The notes below the pieces were generated by a model that was not told the origin of the DNA, searched no databases, and saw only the letters and a program-made list of their open reading frames with translations. DNA of 64,000 bases from Methylobrevis albus (GTDB lineage Bacteria; Pseudomonadota; Alphaproteobacteria; Rhizobiales; Pleomorphomonadaceae). Below, in pieces: positions 17,464-30,249 of the stretch. How positions within the stretch are numbered: the stretch's first letter is position 1; each line of letters starts with the position of its first letter. Both the position numbers and the translations under genes were made by a program. The stretch is from positions 1 through 64,000 of the forward strand of contig NZ_JADZLT010000036.1 of the NCBI RefSeq assembly GCF_015904235.1, written 5' to 3'.

Positions 17464-17907
17464 ATGGACCGAGCCGACCCGACCGACGTCACCCTGTTCG
17501 TCTGCACCACCTGCCGCCGCGCCATCGGCGAGAGCGGCGATTTCGAGCGCCCCGGCGAGCCGCTTCATGCCGCGCTGGCCGACCGGCTCGCCGGCGTCGC
17601 CGGCATTGCGGTGACGGCGACCGAGTGCCTGTCGGTGTGCAAGCGGCCCGGCACGATCGCCCTCTCCGGCGGGCGGCGCTGGACCTATGTGATCGGCGAC
17701 CTCGACCTCGCGGCGCATCTCGACGAGATCGTCGCGGGCGCCCTCGCCTACCGCGAAGCGCCCGACGGCATCGTGCCGTGGCGCGAGCGGCCGCAGTGCT
17801 TCAAGAAGGGCGTCGTTGCCCGGATTCCGCCCTCCCCGCTCGGGGTGGCCGACGTCCGCGCCGCCCCCGTTTCCTCTTCGACCGCGCCATCGGAGGCCGC
17901 CGAATGA
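17464..17907 (+). CDS. DUF1636 ferredoxin-like metal-binding protein
   Basis: A 147-residue protein of the DUF1636 family, a thioredoxin-fold, ferredoxin-like group usually next to cobW/cobN. Cysteine pairs appear in FVCTTCRRA and ECLSVCKRP, suited to a [2Fe-2S] cluster or a metal. YVIGDLD and FKKGVVARIPP are other family features. Its role in B12 synthesis is unproven; neighbours suggest cobalt handling or electron supply. ATG 17464 follows GAGGAG; an in-frame ATG at 17440 is less likely. It overlaps cobW by 4 bp (ATGA). Confidence 0.85.
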   Translation: MDRADPTDVTLFVCTTCRRAIGESGDFERPGEPLHAALADRLAGVAGIAVTATECLSVCKRPGTIALSGGRRWTYVIGDLDLAAHLDEIVAGALAYREAPDGIVPWRERPQCFKKGVVARIPPSPLGVADVRAAPVSSSTAPSEAAE

Positions 17908-18959
17908 CCACATCCGCCCAGAAGCCCGGCGCCGCCGGCAAAATCCCCGTCACCATCGTCACCGGCTTCCTCGGTGCGGGCAAGACGACGCTGATCCGCC
18001 ACCTGATCGAGCACGCCGGCGGCCGCCGCCTCGGCCTGATCGTCAACGAGTTCGGCGACGTCGGCGTCGACGGCGACATCCTGCGCGCCTGCGGCGTGGA
18101 GAGCTGCACGGAAGAGAACATCGTCGAGCTCGCCAACGGCTGCCTCTGCTGCACCGTCGCCGACGACTTCGTCCCCGCGATCGAGGGGCTGCTCGGCAAT
18201 GCCAACCCGCCCGAGCACATCGTGATCGAGACGAGCGGCCTCGCACTCCCGAAGCCGCTGCTGAAGGCGTTCGACTGGCCGCCGATCCGCAGCCGGCTCA
18301 CGGTCGACGGCGTGATCGCGGTGGTGGACGCCGCGGCGGTCGCCGCCGGGCGCTTCGCCGACGATCCGGACGCGGTGCTCGCCCAGCGGGCGGCGGACGA
18401 TGCCGTCGACCACGACAATCCGCTGGAGGAGGTCTACGAGGACCAGTTGCTCTCGGCCGACCTCGTGGTGCTCAACAAGTCCGACCTCGTCAGCGCCGGC
18501 GAGCGCGCCGACATCGCCGCGGCGATCACGGGCATCGTGCCGCGGGCGGTGAAGCTGGTCGAGGCCGAGGAAGGCCGGGTCGCGACCGCGATCCTGCTCG
18601 GCCTCGGCGCCGCCGCCGAGGACGACCTCGCCGCCCGCCCCTCGCACCACGACGCCGAGCCGGAGCACGACCACGACGACTTCGACAGCTTCGTCGTCGA
18701 GATCGCCGCCACCGACGACCCGCAAGCGCTGGTGGACAAGCTCTCGGGCATCGCCGCCGACCACGACGTGCTGCGCATCAAGGGCTTCGTCGAGGTGACC
18801 GGCAAGCCGATGCGCCTGCTGGTGCAGGGTGTGGGCACGCGCTTCCGGCACCAGTACGATGTGCCGTGGTCGGTGGACCGGCCGCGGCAGAGCCGGCTCG
18901 TCGTGATCGGCGAGAAGGGCCTCGACCGCGCCGCGATCGAGGCGGCGATCGCCGCCTGA
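17904..18959 (+). CDS. cobW: CobW family GTPase (cobalamin-associated metallochaperone)
   Basis: A 351-residue G3E GTPase. It shows a P-loop GFLGAGKTT near residue 21, the metal-binding CLCC at residues 80-83, ETSGLALP, VVLNKSDL (base recognition) and a His/Asp-rich stretch (HHDAEPEHDHDD) near residue 250 before the C-terminal CobW domain. CobW is thought to deliver Co2+ to the CobNST chelatase. Here it sits directly upstream of cobN, which fits. The start is fixed by the 4-bp overlap with the DUF1636 gene. Confidence 0.94.
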   Translation: MTTSAQKPGAAGKIPVTIVTGFLGAGKTTLIRHLIEHAGGRRLGLIVNEFGDVGVDGDILRACGVESCTEENIVELANGCLCCTVADDFVPAIEGLLGNANPPEHIVIETSGLALPKPLLKAFDWPPIRSRLTVDGVIAVVDAAAVAAGRFADDPDAVLAQRAADDAVDHDNPLEEVYEDQLLSADLVVLNKSDLVSAGERADIAAAITGIVPRAVKLVEAEEGRVATAILLGLGAAAEDDLAARPSHHDAEPEHDHDDFDSFVVEIAATDDPQALVDKLSGIAADHDVLRIKGFVEVTGKPMRLLVQGVGTRFRHQYDVPWSVDRPRQSRLVVIGEKGLDRAAIEAAIAA

Positions 18960-18983
18960 GGCCCTCGGGCAAGGAGACGCGCG

Positions 18984-22348
<3,365 letters not shown>

Positions 22349-22352
<4 letters not shown>

Positions 22353-23728
22353 GCGCGCTGCCGATGCCGGCCGCCGGCGACACGGCCGCGGCGTCCCGCG
22401 TCAAGGGCTGGTGCCCCGGCGCGCGGCGGCCGATGGCGAGCGGCGACGGGCTGATCGTGCGGGTGCGGCCGCACGGCGGGCTACTCACGCAAGAACAGGC
22501 GCTGGCCCTCGCCACGCTGTCGGCGACGCACGGCAACGGGCTGATCGACATCAGCCGCCGCGCCAACCTGCAACTGCGCGGCGTCGGCGAGGCGACGTTC
22601 CCCGCATTGCTCGATGCGCTGGACGGGTTCGGGCTGCTCGACCCGGATGCCGAGAGCGAGGGCATCCGCAACATCATCGCGCCGCCGCTCGCCGGGCTCG
22701 ATGCGACGGCGATCATCGATGGCGTGGGACTCGTGGCGGCGCTGGAGGCGGTGCTCGCGGGTGACGACGCGCTGCGCGCGCTGCCGCAGAAGTTCGGGTT
22801 TCTGGTCGACGAGGGCGGCGCGCTGCCGCTCGGCGACGTGGCGGCGGATATCCGGCTGACGGGGGTCATGACCGGGGCCGGGGCGCGGGTGCTGGTTGCG
22901 GTCGGCGGGGACGCGGCGAGTGCCGTGCCGCTCGGGCTGGTCGAGGCCGCGGCGGCCGCGGCGGTCGCGGGGCGGCTCGCGCGGGGGTTTCTGGAGCTCG
23001 GCACTGCGGGCGGGCCGCGGCGGATGGCGGGGCTGGTGCGGGAGGTCGGGGCGGAACCCCTCATCCGGCTGCTACGCAGCCACCTTCTCCCGCAAGGGGA
23101 GAAGGGAATTTTGGCGGGCGCCGGGGATCGGGAGCCAGTATTGCCTGCGCCGAAGCTCATGGCAGGATCAGCAGACCCGGCGGCGGAAACGTCCGATCTC
23201 ACGGCAGGATCGGTGGCGCAGCGGGCGGCTCTCGGCGTGCATCCCGCCTATGTCGGCATCGCGGCGCCGTTCGGGCGGATTGCGGCGGCGGACTTTGCGA
23301 AGCTCGCGGCGCTGGCGCCGGGGGGCGTGCGGCCGACGCCGTGGCGGGGGCTGATTCTCGCCGGCGCGGACGCTGCGGCGCTGGCGCTGGCGGCGTCGCT
23401 GGGGCTGGTGACGCGCCAAGACGATCCGCGGCTCGGCGTCGACGCCTGTCCCGGCGCGCCGGACTGCAACGCGGGCGAAGCCGAGACCCGCGGCGCGGCG
23501 GCGACGCTCGCGCCGCTGCTGCGGGGCGAGACCTTGCACGTCTCGGGCTGCGCGAAGGGCTGTGCACGCTCGGCACCGGCTCGCTACACTTTGGTCGGGC
23601 GCGCAGGCGCCTATGATCTGATAGAAAACGGCAGGGCCGACGCGGCGCCGACGCAGCGCGGCCTTTCGCTCAACGACGCCGCGGCGCTGATCGGCGCCGG
23701 CGCGGCAACAGGACGACCGACCCCGTGA
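22349..23728 (+). CDS. cobG: Precorrin-3B synthase with an in-frame repeat insertion
   Basis: A 459-residue nitrite/sulfite-reductase-like Fe-S monooxygenase that hydroxylates precorrin-3A, the oxygen-requiring step of aerobic B12 synthesis. An N-terminal ferredoxin-like half ([29 protein letters not shown]) is followed by a second half with the Fe-S ligands C367, C373, C401 and C405 ([22 protein letters not shown]). Between the halves, residues about 237-290 are not CobG-like: the first part is encoded by a palindromic repeat (23057-23106) and the rest is low-complexity. The frame is intact across it. The start overlaps cobN by 4 bp (ATGA). Confidence 0.92.
23057..23106 (+). repeat. Palindromic REP-type element inside cobG
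   Basis: Two hairpins in tandem: GGCTGC-TAC-GCAGCC (23067-23081) and CCTTCTCCC-GCAAG-GGGAGAAGG (23083-23105), preceded by CCCCTCATCC. From memory, this layout matches a dispersed repeat found in many copies in Rhizobiales intergenic regions. Here it is 50 bp inside a coding sequence. Two related short direct repeats (GGCAGGATC) follow at about 23160 and 23203. Confidence 0.8.
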
Positions 23729-24372
23729 CGACGCTTGGCACCGCCCCAGCCTACGACTACGAGCGCGACGGCGCGGCGATCTATCGCCGGTCGTTCGCGA
23801 TCATCCGCGCCGAGGCGGAGCTTGCGCGCTTCTCGGCCGCGGAGGAGAAGGTGGCGGTGCGGATCATCCACGCCTGCGGCATGGTCGAGGCCGCCGCCGA
23901 CATCGCCTTTGCGCCCGGCGCGGTGCTCGCCGCGAAAGCCGCCCTGCGCGCGGGCGCACCGATCCTCTGCGACGCCAAGATGGTGGCGAACGGGGTGACG
24001 CGGGCGCGGCTGCCGGCCGGCAACGAGGTGATCTGCACGCTCGACGATCCGCGCGTGCCGGGCCTCGCCGCCGAACTCGGCACCACGCGCACCGCCGCGG
24101 CGATGGAGCTGTGGCGCGAGCGGCTCGCCGGGTCGGTGGTGGCGATCGGCAACGCGCCGACCGCCCTCTTCCGCCTGCTCGAGATGATCGACGCCGGCGC
24201 CGCGCCGCCCGCCGCGGTGATCGGCATGCCGGTCGGCTTCGTCGGCGCCGCGGAATCGAAGGACGCCCTCTTTGCCCACGGCGGCGCACCGGCGCTGATC
24301 GTGCGCGGCCGCAAGGGCGGCAGCGCCATGGCCGCCGCCGCCGTCAACGCGCTCGCGAGCGACGCCGAATGA
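23725..24372 (+). CDS. cobH: Precorrin-8X methylmutase
   Basis: A 215-residue CobH/CbiC protein that moves the C-11 methyl group to C-12, giving hydrogenobyrinic acid. The motif VRIIHACGM carries the catalytic histidine of the family; also visible are [23 protein letters not shown] and [13 protein letters not shown]. The start is GTG, in a 4-bp GTGA overlap with the cobG stop. A short extension before the YDYERD motif is usual. Confidence 0.95.
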   Translation: MTTLGTAPAYDYERDGAAIYRRSFAIIRAEAELARFSAAEEKVAVRIIHACGMVEAAADIAFAPGAVLAAKAALRAGAPILCDAKMVANGVTRARLPAGNEVICTLDDPRVPGLAAELGTTRTAAAMELWRERLAGSVVAIGNAPTALFRLLEMIDAGAAPPAAVIGMPVGFVGAAESKDALFAHGGAPALIVRGRKGGSAMAAAAVNALASDAE

Positions 24373-25151
24373 ACATGATCGACCCCAACCTGCCGGCGAC
24401 CGACCCCGGCGACGCGGCGACCGTCGTCGCCGGAACGTTGCACGGCGTCGGCCTCGGGCCCGGCGACCCGGAACTCCTGACGATGCGCGCGGTGCGACTC
24501 GTGCAGGAAAGCCCGGTGGTCGCCTACTTCGCGAAAAAAGGCCGGCGCGGCCACGCCCGCACCATCGTCGACCGCTGGCTGCAGCCGGGGGTGCGCGAGC
24601 TGCCGCTCTACTATCCGGTGACGACCGAGATCGCGCATGCCGACCCCGCCTACAACGCCGCGCTCGCCGATTTCTATGCCGAGGCGGCGACCGCGGTGGC
24701 GCTGGAACTCGGCGCCGGGCGCGACGTGGTGCTGGTCTGCGAGGGCGACCCGCTGTTCTATGGGTCGTTCATGCATCTCTACATCCGCCTGAAGGACCGC
24801 TTCCGCACTGCGATCACACCGGGCGTCACCGGCATGTCGGGCTGCTGGACCGCGGCCGGCCAGCCGATCACCTGGGGCGACGACGTGCTCACCGTGCTGC
24901 CGGGCACGCTGCCCGAGGCCGACCTGACGCGCCGGCTCGCCACCACCGACGCCGCCGTGATCATGAAGCTCGGCACCAACTTCCCGAAGGTGCGCGCAGC
25001 CGTTGCGGCCGCCGGGCTGCTGGAGCGCGCCGTCTATGTCGAGCGCGGCACCATGGCCGGTGAGACCGTGCTGCCGCTTATCGAAAAGACCGACGACAGC
25101 GCGCCGTATTTCTCGCTGGTGCTGATCCCCGGCAACGGGCGGCGGCCATGA
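24369..25151 (+). CDS. cobI: Precorrin-2 C20-methyltransferase
   Basis: A 260-residue SAM-dependent tetrapyrrole methylase making precorrin-3A. It has the class III methyltransferase motifs [44 protein letters not shown] and [12 protein letters not shown]. An N-terminal extension of about 24 residues precedes the domain. The ATG overlaps the cobH stop (ATGA), and the end overlaps cobJ by 4 bp. Confidence 0.95.
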   Translation: MNMIDPNLPATDPGDAATVVAGTLHGVGLGPGDPELLTMRAVRLVQESPVVAYFAKKGRRGHARTIVDRWLQPGVRELPLYYPVTTEIAHADPAYNAALADFYAEAATAVALELGAGRDVVLVCEGDPLFYGSFMHLYIRLKDRFRTAITPGVTGMSGCWTAAGQPITWGDDVLTVLPGTLPEADLTRRLATTDAAVIMKLGTNFPKVRAAVAAAGLLERAVYVERGTMAGETVLPLIEKTDDSAPYFSLVLIPGNGRRP

Positions 25152-25936
25152 GCGGCGCCGCGGGCGGGCACCTCACAGTGGTCGGCCTCGGCCCGGGGCC
25201 GGACTGCTGGCTGACGCCGGAAGCCGCGGACGCCGTCGCGGCCGCGACCGACCTCGTCGGCTACCAGCCCTATGTCGCGCGCTGCCCGGAGCGACCCGGC
25301 CAAGCCCGGCACGCCAGCGACAACCGCGTCGAGCTCGACCGCGCCCGCCATGCGCTCCGCCTCGCCGCCGCGGGGCGGCAGGTCGCGGTGGTGTCGGGCG
25401 GTGATCCGGGCATCTTCGCCATGGCCGCCGCCGTCTATGAGGCGATCGAGGTCGACGGGCTACCCGCCGGCGTCGAGGTTCGCGTGCTGCCGGGCATCAG
25501 CGCGATGCAGGCGGCCGCTGCCCGGCTCGGCGCGCCGCTCGGCCATGATTTCTGCGCGATTTCGCTCTCCGACAACCTGAAGCCCTGGGCGCTGGTCGAG
25601 CGCCGGCTGACGGCGGCAGCAAACGGCGACTTCGTCGTCGCGCTCTATAACCCCGCTTCCAAAGCCCGGCCCGACCGCATCCATCAGGCCTTCGCGCTGC
25701 TGCGCGGGCTGAAGGCGGGGACGACCCCCGTGGCTTTTGCCCGCGCCGTCGGCCGCCCCGACGAGCGCATCGTGGTGACGACGCTCGGCGACGCCGATCC
25801 CGGCGTCGCCGACATGGCGACGCTGGTGCTGATCGGTTCGTCGGAGACGCGGTGGTTTTCCGCCGGCGGCCGCGACGTGCTGCTGACGCCGCGCAGCGTG
25901 GCGGCGGCGCGCGGCGATCTCGCGGAGGCCTCGTGA
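25148..25936 (+). CDS. cobJ: Precorrin-3B C17-methyltransferase
   Basis: A 262-residue SAM-dependent methylase that contracts the ring while methylating C-17, giving precorrin-4. Motifs: VVGLGPGPDCWLTPEA, VSGGDPGIFAMAAAVYEA, LPGISAMQAAAARLGAPLGHDFC, FVVALYNPASKARP and MATLVLIGSSETR. It is linked to cobI and cobL by 4-bp overlaps. The cobK that often follows cobJ in rhizobial clusters is absent here. Confidence 0.95.
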   Translation: MSGAAGGHLTVVGLGPGPDCWLTPEAADAVAAATDLVGYQPYVARCPERPGQARHASDNRVELDRARHALRLAAAGRQVAVVSGGDPGIFAMAAAVYEAIEVDGLPAGVEVRVLPGISAMQAAAARLGAPLGHDFCAISLSDNLKPWALVERRLTAAANGDFVVALYNPASKARPDRIHQAFALLRGLKAGTTPVAFARAVGRPDERIVVTTLGDADPGVADMATLVLIGSSETRWFSAGGRDVLLTPRSVAAARGDLAEAS

Positions 25937-27210
25937 ACGCGGCCGCGCCGCGGCCCGCGGCTGCCGGAGTTCCCGCTTCAGCCGCCGCAGGCCGCTGGCT
26001 CGGCATCGTCGGGCTCGGCGAGGACGGCGTTGACGGGTTGTCGCCCGCGGCGCGGCGGTTGGTCGCCGGGGCGGACCTCGTCGTCGGCGGCGCGCGGCAC
26101 CTCGCCCTCGCGGCCGATCTGATCGCGCCCGGCGCGGCGACGCTCACCTGGCCGTCGCCGCTCACCGATGCCTTCCCGGCGATCCTCGCCCGGCGCGGGC
26201 GGGCGGTGGTGGTGCTGGCGACCGGTGATCCGTTCTTCCACGGCGTCGGCTCGCTGCTGACGCGCCTCGTCGATGCGGGCCAAATGCTGTGCCTGCCGGC
26301 GCCGTCCGCCTATGCGCTCGCCTGCGCCCGACTCGGCTGGGCCGGGCAGGACGTGGTGCGCCTCTCGCTGCACGGACGGGCACTGGCGCAGGTCCGCCGC
26401 CATCTCCACCCCGGCGCGCGCCTGCTCGCGCTGTCGTGGGACGGCGAGACGCCGCGGCGACTGGCGGAGCTGCTCAGCGCCGAGGGCTTCGGTTCGTCGC
26501 GGCTCACCGTGCTCGAAGCGATGGGGGGCCTGCGCGAGCGGGTGACGGAAACCACCGCCGCCGGGTTCGACCTCGGCCCCGCCGATCCGCTCAACACCGT
26601 CGCGCTCGAGATCGTGGCCGATCCGGGCGCCCGGGTGCTGCCGCTGTCGCCCGGCTTGCCGGACGACTGGTTCGAGAACGACGGCCAGATCACCAAGCGG
26701 GAGGTACGCGCGATGACCCTCGCCGCGCTCGCCCCGCGGCGCGGCGAGATGCTGTTCGACATCGGCGCCGGCTCGGGCTCGGTCGCGATCGAATGGATGC
26801 TGGCCGACCCGAGCCTTGCCGCGGTGGCGATCGAGCGGGACGCAGCGCGCGCCAGCCGGATCGGGCGCAATGCCGTCGCGCTCGGCGTGCCCGACCTTGC
26901 CGTCGTCACCGGCGCGGCGCCGGTGGCGCTCGGCGACCTCGGCGAGGCCGACGCGGTGTTCATCGGCGGCGGCGCCACCGTGCCGGGGCTGATCGACGCG
27001 GCGTTCGCGGCGCTGCGGCCGGGCGGCCGGCTGGTGGTCAACGCGGTGACGCTGGAGACCCAGGCTTTGCTCGCCGCCCGCTACGCTGCGGATGGCGGCG
27101 ACCTCACCGAGATCGCGATCGCGCGAGCCGGGCCGGTCGGTGGCTTCCATGCCTTCCGCCCGGCAATGACCGTGGTGCAGTGGCGCCGGGAGAAACCCCA
27201 TGCGCGATAG
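25933..27210 (+). CDS. cobL: Precorrin-6Y C5,15-methyltransferase (decarboxylating), CbiE-CbiT fusion
   Basis: A 425-residue bifunctional enzyme. The N-terminal CbiE-like methylase (IVGLGEDGVDGLSPAAR, LATGDPFFHGVGSLL, PAPSAYALACARLGW) adds the C-5 methyl. The C-terminal class I CbiT-like domain (FDIGAGSGSVAIEWM, FIGGGATVPGLID) methylates C-15 and decarboxylates the acetate side chain. The start is the GTG overlapping the cobJ stop (GTGA). The 3' end overlaps cobE by 11 bp. Confidence 0.95.
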   Translation: MNAAAPRPAAAGVPASAAAGRWLGIVGLGEDGVDGLSPAARRLVAGADLVVGGARHLALAADLIAPGAATLTWPSPLTDAFPAILARRGRAVVVLATGDPFFHGVGSLLTRLVDAGQMLCLPAPSAYALACARLGWAGQDVVRLSLHGRALAQVRRHLHPGARLLALSWDGETPRRLAELLSAEGFGSSRLTVLEAMGGLRERVTETTAAGFDLGPADPLNTVALEIVADPGARVLPLSPGLPDDWFENDGQITKREVRAMTLAALAPRRGEMLFDIGAGSGSVAIEWMLADPSLAAVAIERDAARASRIGRNAVALGVPDLAVVTGAAPVALGDLGEADAVFIGGGATVPGLIDAAFAALRPGGRLVVNAVTLETQALLAARYAADGGDLTEIAIARAGPVGGFHAFRPAMTVVQWRREKPHAR

Positions 27211-27682
27211 TGGCGGTCGTGGCGGCAGATCCGGCCCCGGACCGGGCAACGAAGCCGGCACCAATGTGACGTCTGCACGCATGCCGATCGTCGCGGTCGG
27301 GCTCGGCTCGCGGCGCGGCGTCGAGGTCGCGGCGGTGGTCAGCCTGGTGCAGCGCGCGCTGGCGCGGGTTGCCTCCGAGGCGCCGGTGGCGCTGTTCGCG
27401 CCGGTGGAAAAATACGGCGAGCCGGCGTTTGCCCAGGCCGCGCTGGAGCTCGGCCTGCCGCTGGTGCACCTGCCGAAGGCGGCGCTGCAGGCGGCCTCCG
27501 ACCGTACGGTGACGCATTCGGAGCGGGTGGTGCAGCTGTTCGGCGTGCCGTCGGTGGCGGAAACCTGCGCGCTCGCCGGCGCCGGCGACGGCTCGCGGAT
27601 CATCGTGCCGCGCATGACGGCGGACGGCGTCACCTGCGCGATCGCGATCGGCGGCACGCCGGCGGAGGGGACGCGGTCGTGA
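27200..27682 (+). CDS. cobE: Cobalamin biosynthesis protein CobE (CbiG C-terminal type)
   Basis: A 160-residue protein whose residues about 28-155 match the CbiG C-terminal/CobE fold ([48 protein letters not shown]). In the anaerobic route CbiG opens the delta-lactone; the role of CobE in aerobic producers is not fully settled. The glycine-rich first 27 residues may not be translated; an ATG at 27281 is an alternative start. It lies between cobL and cobM, overlapping both. Confidence 0.88.
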   Translation: MRDSGGRGGRSGPGPGNEAGTNVTSARMPIVAVGLGSRRGVEVAAVVSLVQRALARVASEAPVALFAPVEKYGEPAFAQAALELGLPLVHLPKAALQAASDRTVTHSERVVQLFGVPSVAETCALAGAGDGSRIIVPRMTADGVTCAIAIGGTPAEGTRS

Positions 27683-28470
27683 CGGTGCACTTCATCGGTG
27701 CCGGCCCCGGCGCGCCCGACCTGATCACCCTGCGCGGCCGCGACCTGATCGCGGCCTCCCCCGTCTGCCTCTACGCCGGGTCGCTGGTGCCACAAGCGCT
27801 GCTCAGGCATTGCCCGCCGGGGGCGCGCATCGTCGACACCGCGCCGCTGTCGCTGGACGAGATCGCCGCGGAGTTCGTCAGGGCGCATGACGCCGGCGAG
27901 GACGTCGCCCGGCTGCACTCCGGCGACCTCTCGATCTGGAGCGCGCTCGGCGAGCAGATCGCGCGGCTCGAGGCGCTCGGCATTCCCTACACCGTGACGC
28001 CGGGCGTGCCGGCCTTCGCGGCCGCGGCGGCGGCGCTGCGGCAGGAGCTGACGCTGCCCGAGATCGGCCAGTCTCTCGTTCTCACCCGCACCCCCGGCCG
28101 CGCCTCGGCGATGCCGCCGCGCGAGACGCTCGTCAGCTTTGCGGCGAGCGGCGCGACGCTGGCGGTGCATCTTTCGATCCACGCCCTCGGCCGCGTCGTC
28201 GCGGACCTCGTCCCGAGCTATGGCGAAGATTGCCCCGTCGCCGTGGTCTACCGGGCGAGCTGGCCGGACGAGCGCATCGTGCGCGGTACGCTGGCGACGA
28301 TCGAGGCGGCGATCGCCGCCGACCCGATCGAGCGCACGGCGCTGATTCTCGTCGGCCCGGTGCTCGGCCGGCCGGCGGCGGCGGCGAGCGCGCTCTACAG
28401 CGCCGACTACCAGCGCCGCTTCCGCGGCCGCGACAGCCGCGCCGGCGCGGACGAGGACGCGGCGCGATGA
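27679..28470 (+). CDS. cobM: Precorrin-4 C11-methyltransferase
   Basis: A 263-residue SAM-dependent methylase of the CobM/CbiF group, producing precorrin-5. Motifs: [66 protein letters not shown] and [10 protein letters not shown]. The start is GTG within a 4-bp overlap with the cobE stop; the end overlaps cobB by 4 bp. The next pathway enzyme, CobF, was not found in the window. Confidence 0.95.
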   Translation: MTVHFIGAGPGAPDLITLRGRDLIAASPVCLYAGSLVPQALLRHCPPGARIVDTAPLSLDEIAAEFVRAHDAGEDVARLHSGDLSIWSALGEQIARLEALGIPYTVTPGVPAFAAAAAALRQELTLPEIGQSLVLTRTPGRASAMPPRETLVSFAASGATLAVHLSIHALGRVVADLVPSYGEDCPVAVVYRASWPDERIVRGTLATIEAAIAADPIERTALILVGPVLGRPAAAASALYSADYQRRFRGRDSRAGADEDAAR

Positions 28471-29822
28471 TGCCGCCGGGCCTGCTGGTCGGCGCGCTGC
28501 GCTCGGGCTCCGGCAAGACCACCATCGCGCTCGGGCTGATGCAGGCGCTGAAGGCGCGCGGCGTCGCGGTCGCGGCGGTGAAATGCGGCCCGGACTATAT
28601 CGACCCCGCCTTCCACGCGGTCGCGACCGGGCGGCCGAGCCTCAATCTCGACAGCTGGGCGATGCCGCCGGCGCTGCTCGGCAGTCTCGGCCGGCAGGCG
28701 GGCCTCGGCGCGGAGCTGGTGATCGCGGAAGGGCTGATGGGTCTCTTCGACGGGGTGCCGGGGCCGGTGGGGCGCACCGGCTCCTCGGCGGATGTCGCCG
28801 CCGCGTTCGGCTGGCCGCTGCTGCTCGTGCTCGACGTCTCGGGCCAGGCGCAATCGGCGGCTGCGATCGTGCACGGCGTGCGCAGCTTCGATCCGCGCCT
28901 GCCGCTCGCCGGCGTCATCCTCAACAAGGTCGGCTCCGAGCGGCATCGCCGCCTCGCCGCCGGCGCGATCACGGCGCTCGGCGTGCCGGTGTTCGGCGCG
29001 GTGCCGCGGCAGGACGGGCTGGTGCTGCCCGAGCGGCATCTCGGCCTCGTCCAGGCCGGCGAATCGGCGGACCTCGACGAAAAACTCGCCGCGATGGGCG
29101 CGGCGGTCGCCGCCCACGTCGACCTCGACGCGGTGCGGTCGGCCGCGCGTGCCGGGCCGTCGTCGGCAGACACGGCCGGCCCCGCTTTACCCCCGCCGGG
29201 CCGGCGGATCGCGCTCGCCGCCGACGCCGCGTTCAGCTTCGTCTATCCGCACGTCGTCGCCGGCTGGCGCGCGGCGGGGGCCGAACTCGTCCCGTTTTCG
29301 CCGCTCGGCGATGAGCCGCCACCGGACGACTGCGACGCCTGCTGGCTGCCGGGCGGCTACCCGGAACTGCACGCAGCGCGGCTCGCTAGCGCCGGCCGCT
29401 TCCTCGCCGGCCTGCGGGCGTTTGCCGAAACCCGCCCGGTGCACGGCGAGTGCGGCGGCTACATGGTGCTCGGCGAGGCGATCACCGATGCGGACGGCGT
29501 GCGCCATCCGATGGCCGGGCTGCTCGGGGTCGAGACGAGCTTTGCCCGGCGCAAGCTGCATCTCGGCTATCGTCGGGCAAGCCTTCCCGCGGCGAGCCCG
29601 TTCGGGCCGGCCGGCACCGTGCTGACGGGCCACGAATTCCACTACGCCTCGATCATCGCCCGCGGCGACGATGCGCCGTTCGCCAGCGTCGGCGACGCGC
29701 ACGGCGGCGCGGCGGCCCCCGACGGCAGCCGGCGCGGCCATGTTTCGGGCAGCTTCTTCCACGCCATCGCGGCGCTGGACCGCGAGCCGGCCGACGGTGA
29801 CAGCGCCGCCGGTTCCGCTTGA
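28467..29822 (+). CDS. cobB: Hydrogenobyrinic/cobyrinic acid a,c-diamide synthase
   Basis: A 451-residue ATP- and glutamine-dependent amidotransferase. The N-terminal dethiobiotin-synthetase-like domain has the P-loop [11 protein letters not shown] (residues 9-19) and [13 protein letters not shown]. The C-terminal class I glutaminase-type domain has [23 protein letters not shown] (nucleophile Cys) and GHEFHYAS. It amidates the a and c carboxylates, the step just before cobalt insertion by CobNST. It is the last gene of the operon; the tRNA promoter begins on its stop codon. Confidence 0.95.
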   Translation: MMPPGLLVGALRSGSGKTTIALGLMQALKARGVAVAAVKCGPDYIDPAFHAVATGRPSLNLDSWAMPPALLGSLGRQAGLGAELVIAEGLMGLFDGVPGPVGRTGSSADVAAAFGWPLLLVLDVSGQAQSAAAIVHGVRSFDPRLPLAGVILNKVGSERHRRLAAGAITALGVPVFGAVPRQDGLVLPERHLGLVQAGESADLDEKLAAMGAAVAAHVDLDAVRSAARAGPSSADTAGPALPPPGRRIALAADAAFSFVYPHVVAGWRAAGAELVPFSPLGDEPPPDDCDACWLPGGYPELHAARLASAGRFLAGLRAFAETRPVHGECGGYMVLGEAITDADGVRHPMAGLLGVETSFARRKLHLGYRRASLPAASPFGPAGTVLTGHEFHYASIIARGDDAPFASVGDAHGGAAAPDGSRRGHVSGSFFHAIAALDREPADGDSAAGSA

Positions 29823-29848
29823 CACCGGGGGCACCCCCTCCTTATATC
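29819..29848 (+). promoter_or_regulatory. Promoter of tRNA-Met
   Basis: A consensus TTGACA (29819-29824), an 18-bp spacer (17 if TTATAT is taken) and TATATC (29843-29848). The predicted start is near 29855, about 38 bp before the mature tRNA. The -35 box overlaps the cobB stop codon (29820-29822), so the tRNA can be expressed independently of the riboswitch-controlled operon. Confidence 0.75.
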
Positions 29849-29892
29849 GGCGGCGCTTCGGCAGGGCGGGTCTCACCCGCCGCTTGTGGCAC

Positions 29893-29969
29893 AGCAGAGT
29901 AGCTCAGTCGGTTAGAGCGACGGACTCATAACCCGTAGGTCGGCGGTTCGATTCCGCCCTCTGCTACCA
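29893..29969 (+). tRNA. tRNA-Met (anticodon CAT)
   Basis: A complete cloverleaf of 77 nt with encoded CCA (29967-29969). The acceptor is AGCAGAG/CTCTGCT, the D-arm GCTC/GAGC, the anticodon loop CTCATAA with CAT at 29927-29929, and the T-arm GGCGG-TTCGATT-CCGCC. It has an A1-U72 pair and lacks the initiator features, so it reads as elongator Met. tRNA-Ile2, whose CAT is modified to lysidine, cannot be fully excluded. The anticodon stem has one A-C mismatch next to the loop. Confidence 0.93.
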
Positions 29970-30035
29970 CCGCTCCCCCTTTGAAGGCAGACTGCCGCAT
30001 TCGCCGGAACGACCCGGCGGACGCCTCGGCTTTTG

Positions 30036-30080
30036 CCTCGCCCTTCGAGACAGGCGCTGCGCGCCTTCCTCAGGACGAGG
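30036..30080 (-). repeat. REP element, left member of inverted pair
   Basis: A 45-bp palindrome-like unit; the minus strand reads CCTCGTCCTGAGGAAGG, a GCGC stem and GTCTCGAAGGGCGAGG. It pairs with the copy at 30124-30168. From memory, the CCTGAGGA...TCTCGAAGGA motif is a dispersed alphaproteobacterial REP type. Confidence 0.85.
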
Positions 30081-30123
30081 GAAAAGGACAAAAGTCTGAG
30101 CGAAAACGAAAAACCCTCGAAGG

Positions 30124-30168
30124 CCTCACCCTGAGGAAGCCGCGCAGCGGCTGTCTCGAAGGACGAGG
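30124..30168 (+). repeat. REP element, right member of inverted pair
   Basis: A 45-bp unit, CCTCACCCTGAGGAAGC through GTCTCGAAGGACGAGG, in opposite orientation to the copy at 30036-30080 and the same length. The two are separated by 43 bp of purine-rich sequence. Together they fill most of the 280-bp gap between the tRNA and mntP and could form one large stem in RNA. Confidence 0.85.
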
Positions 30169-30249
30169 CCGGGTGCGCCGGCCCTTCCGCGTCTTCCGAG
30201 CCCGGAAGGTGCAAACAAGGGCGATGTCACCTTTTCGCCCCCGCCACCT

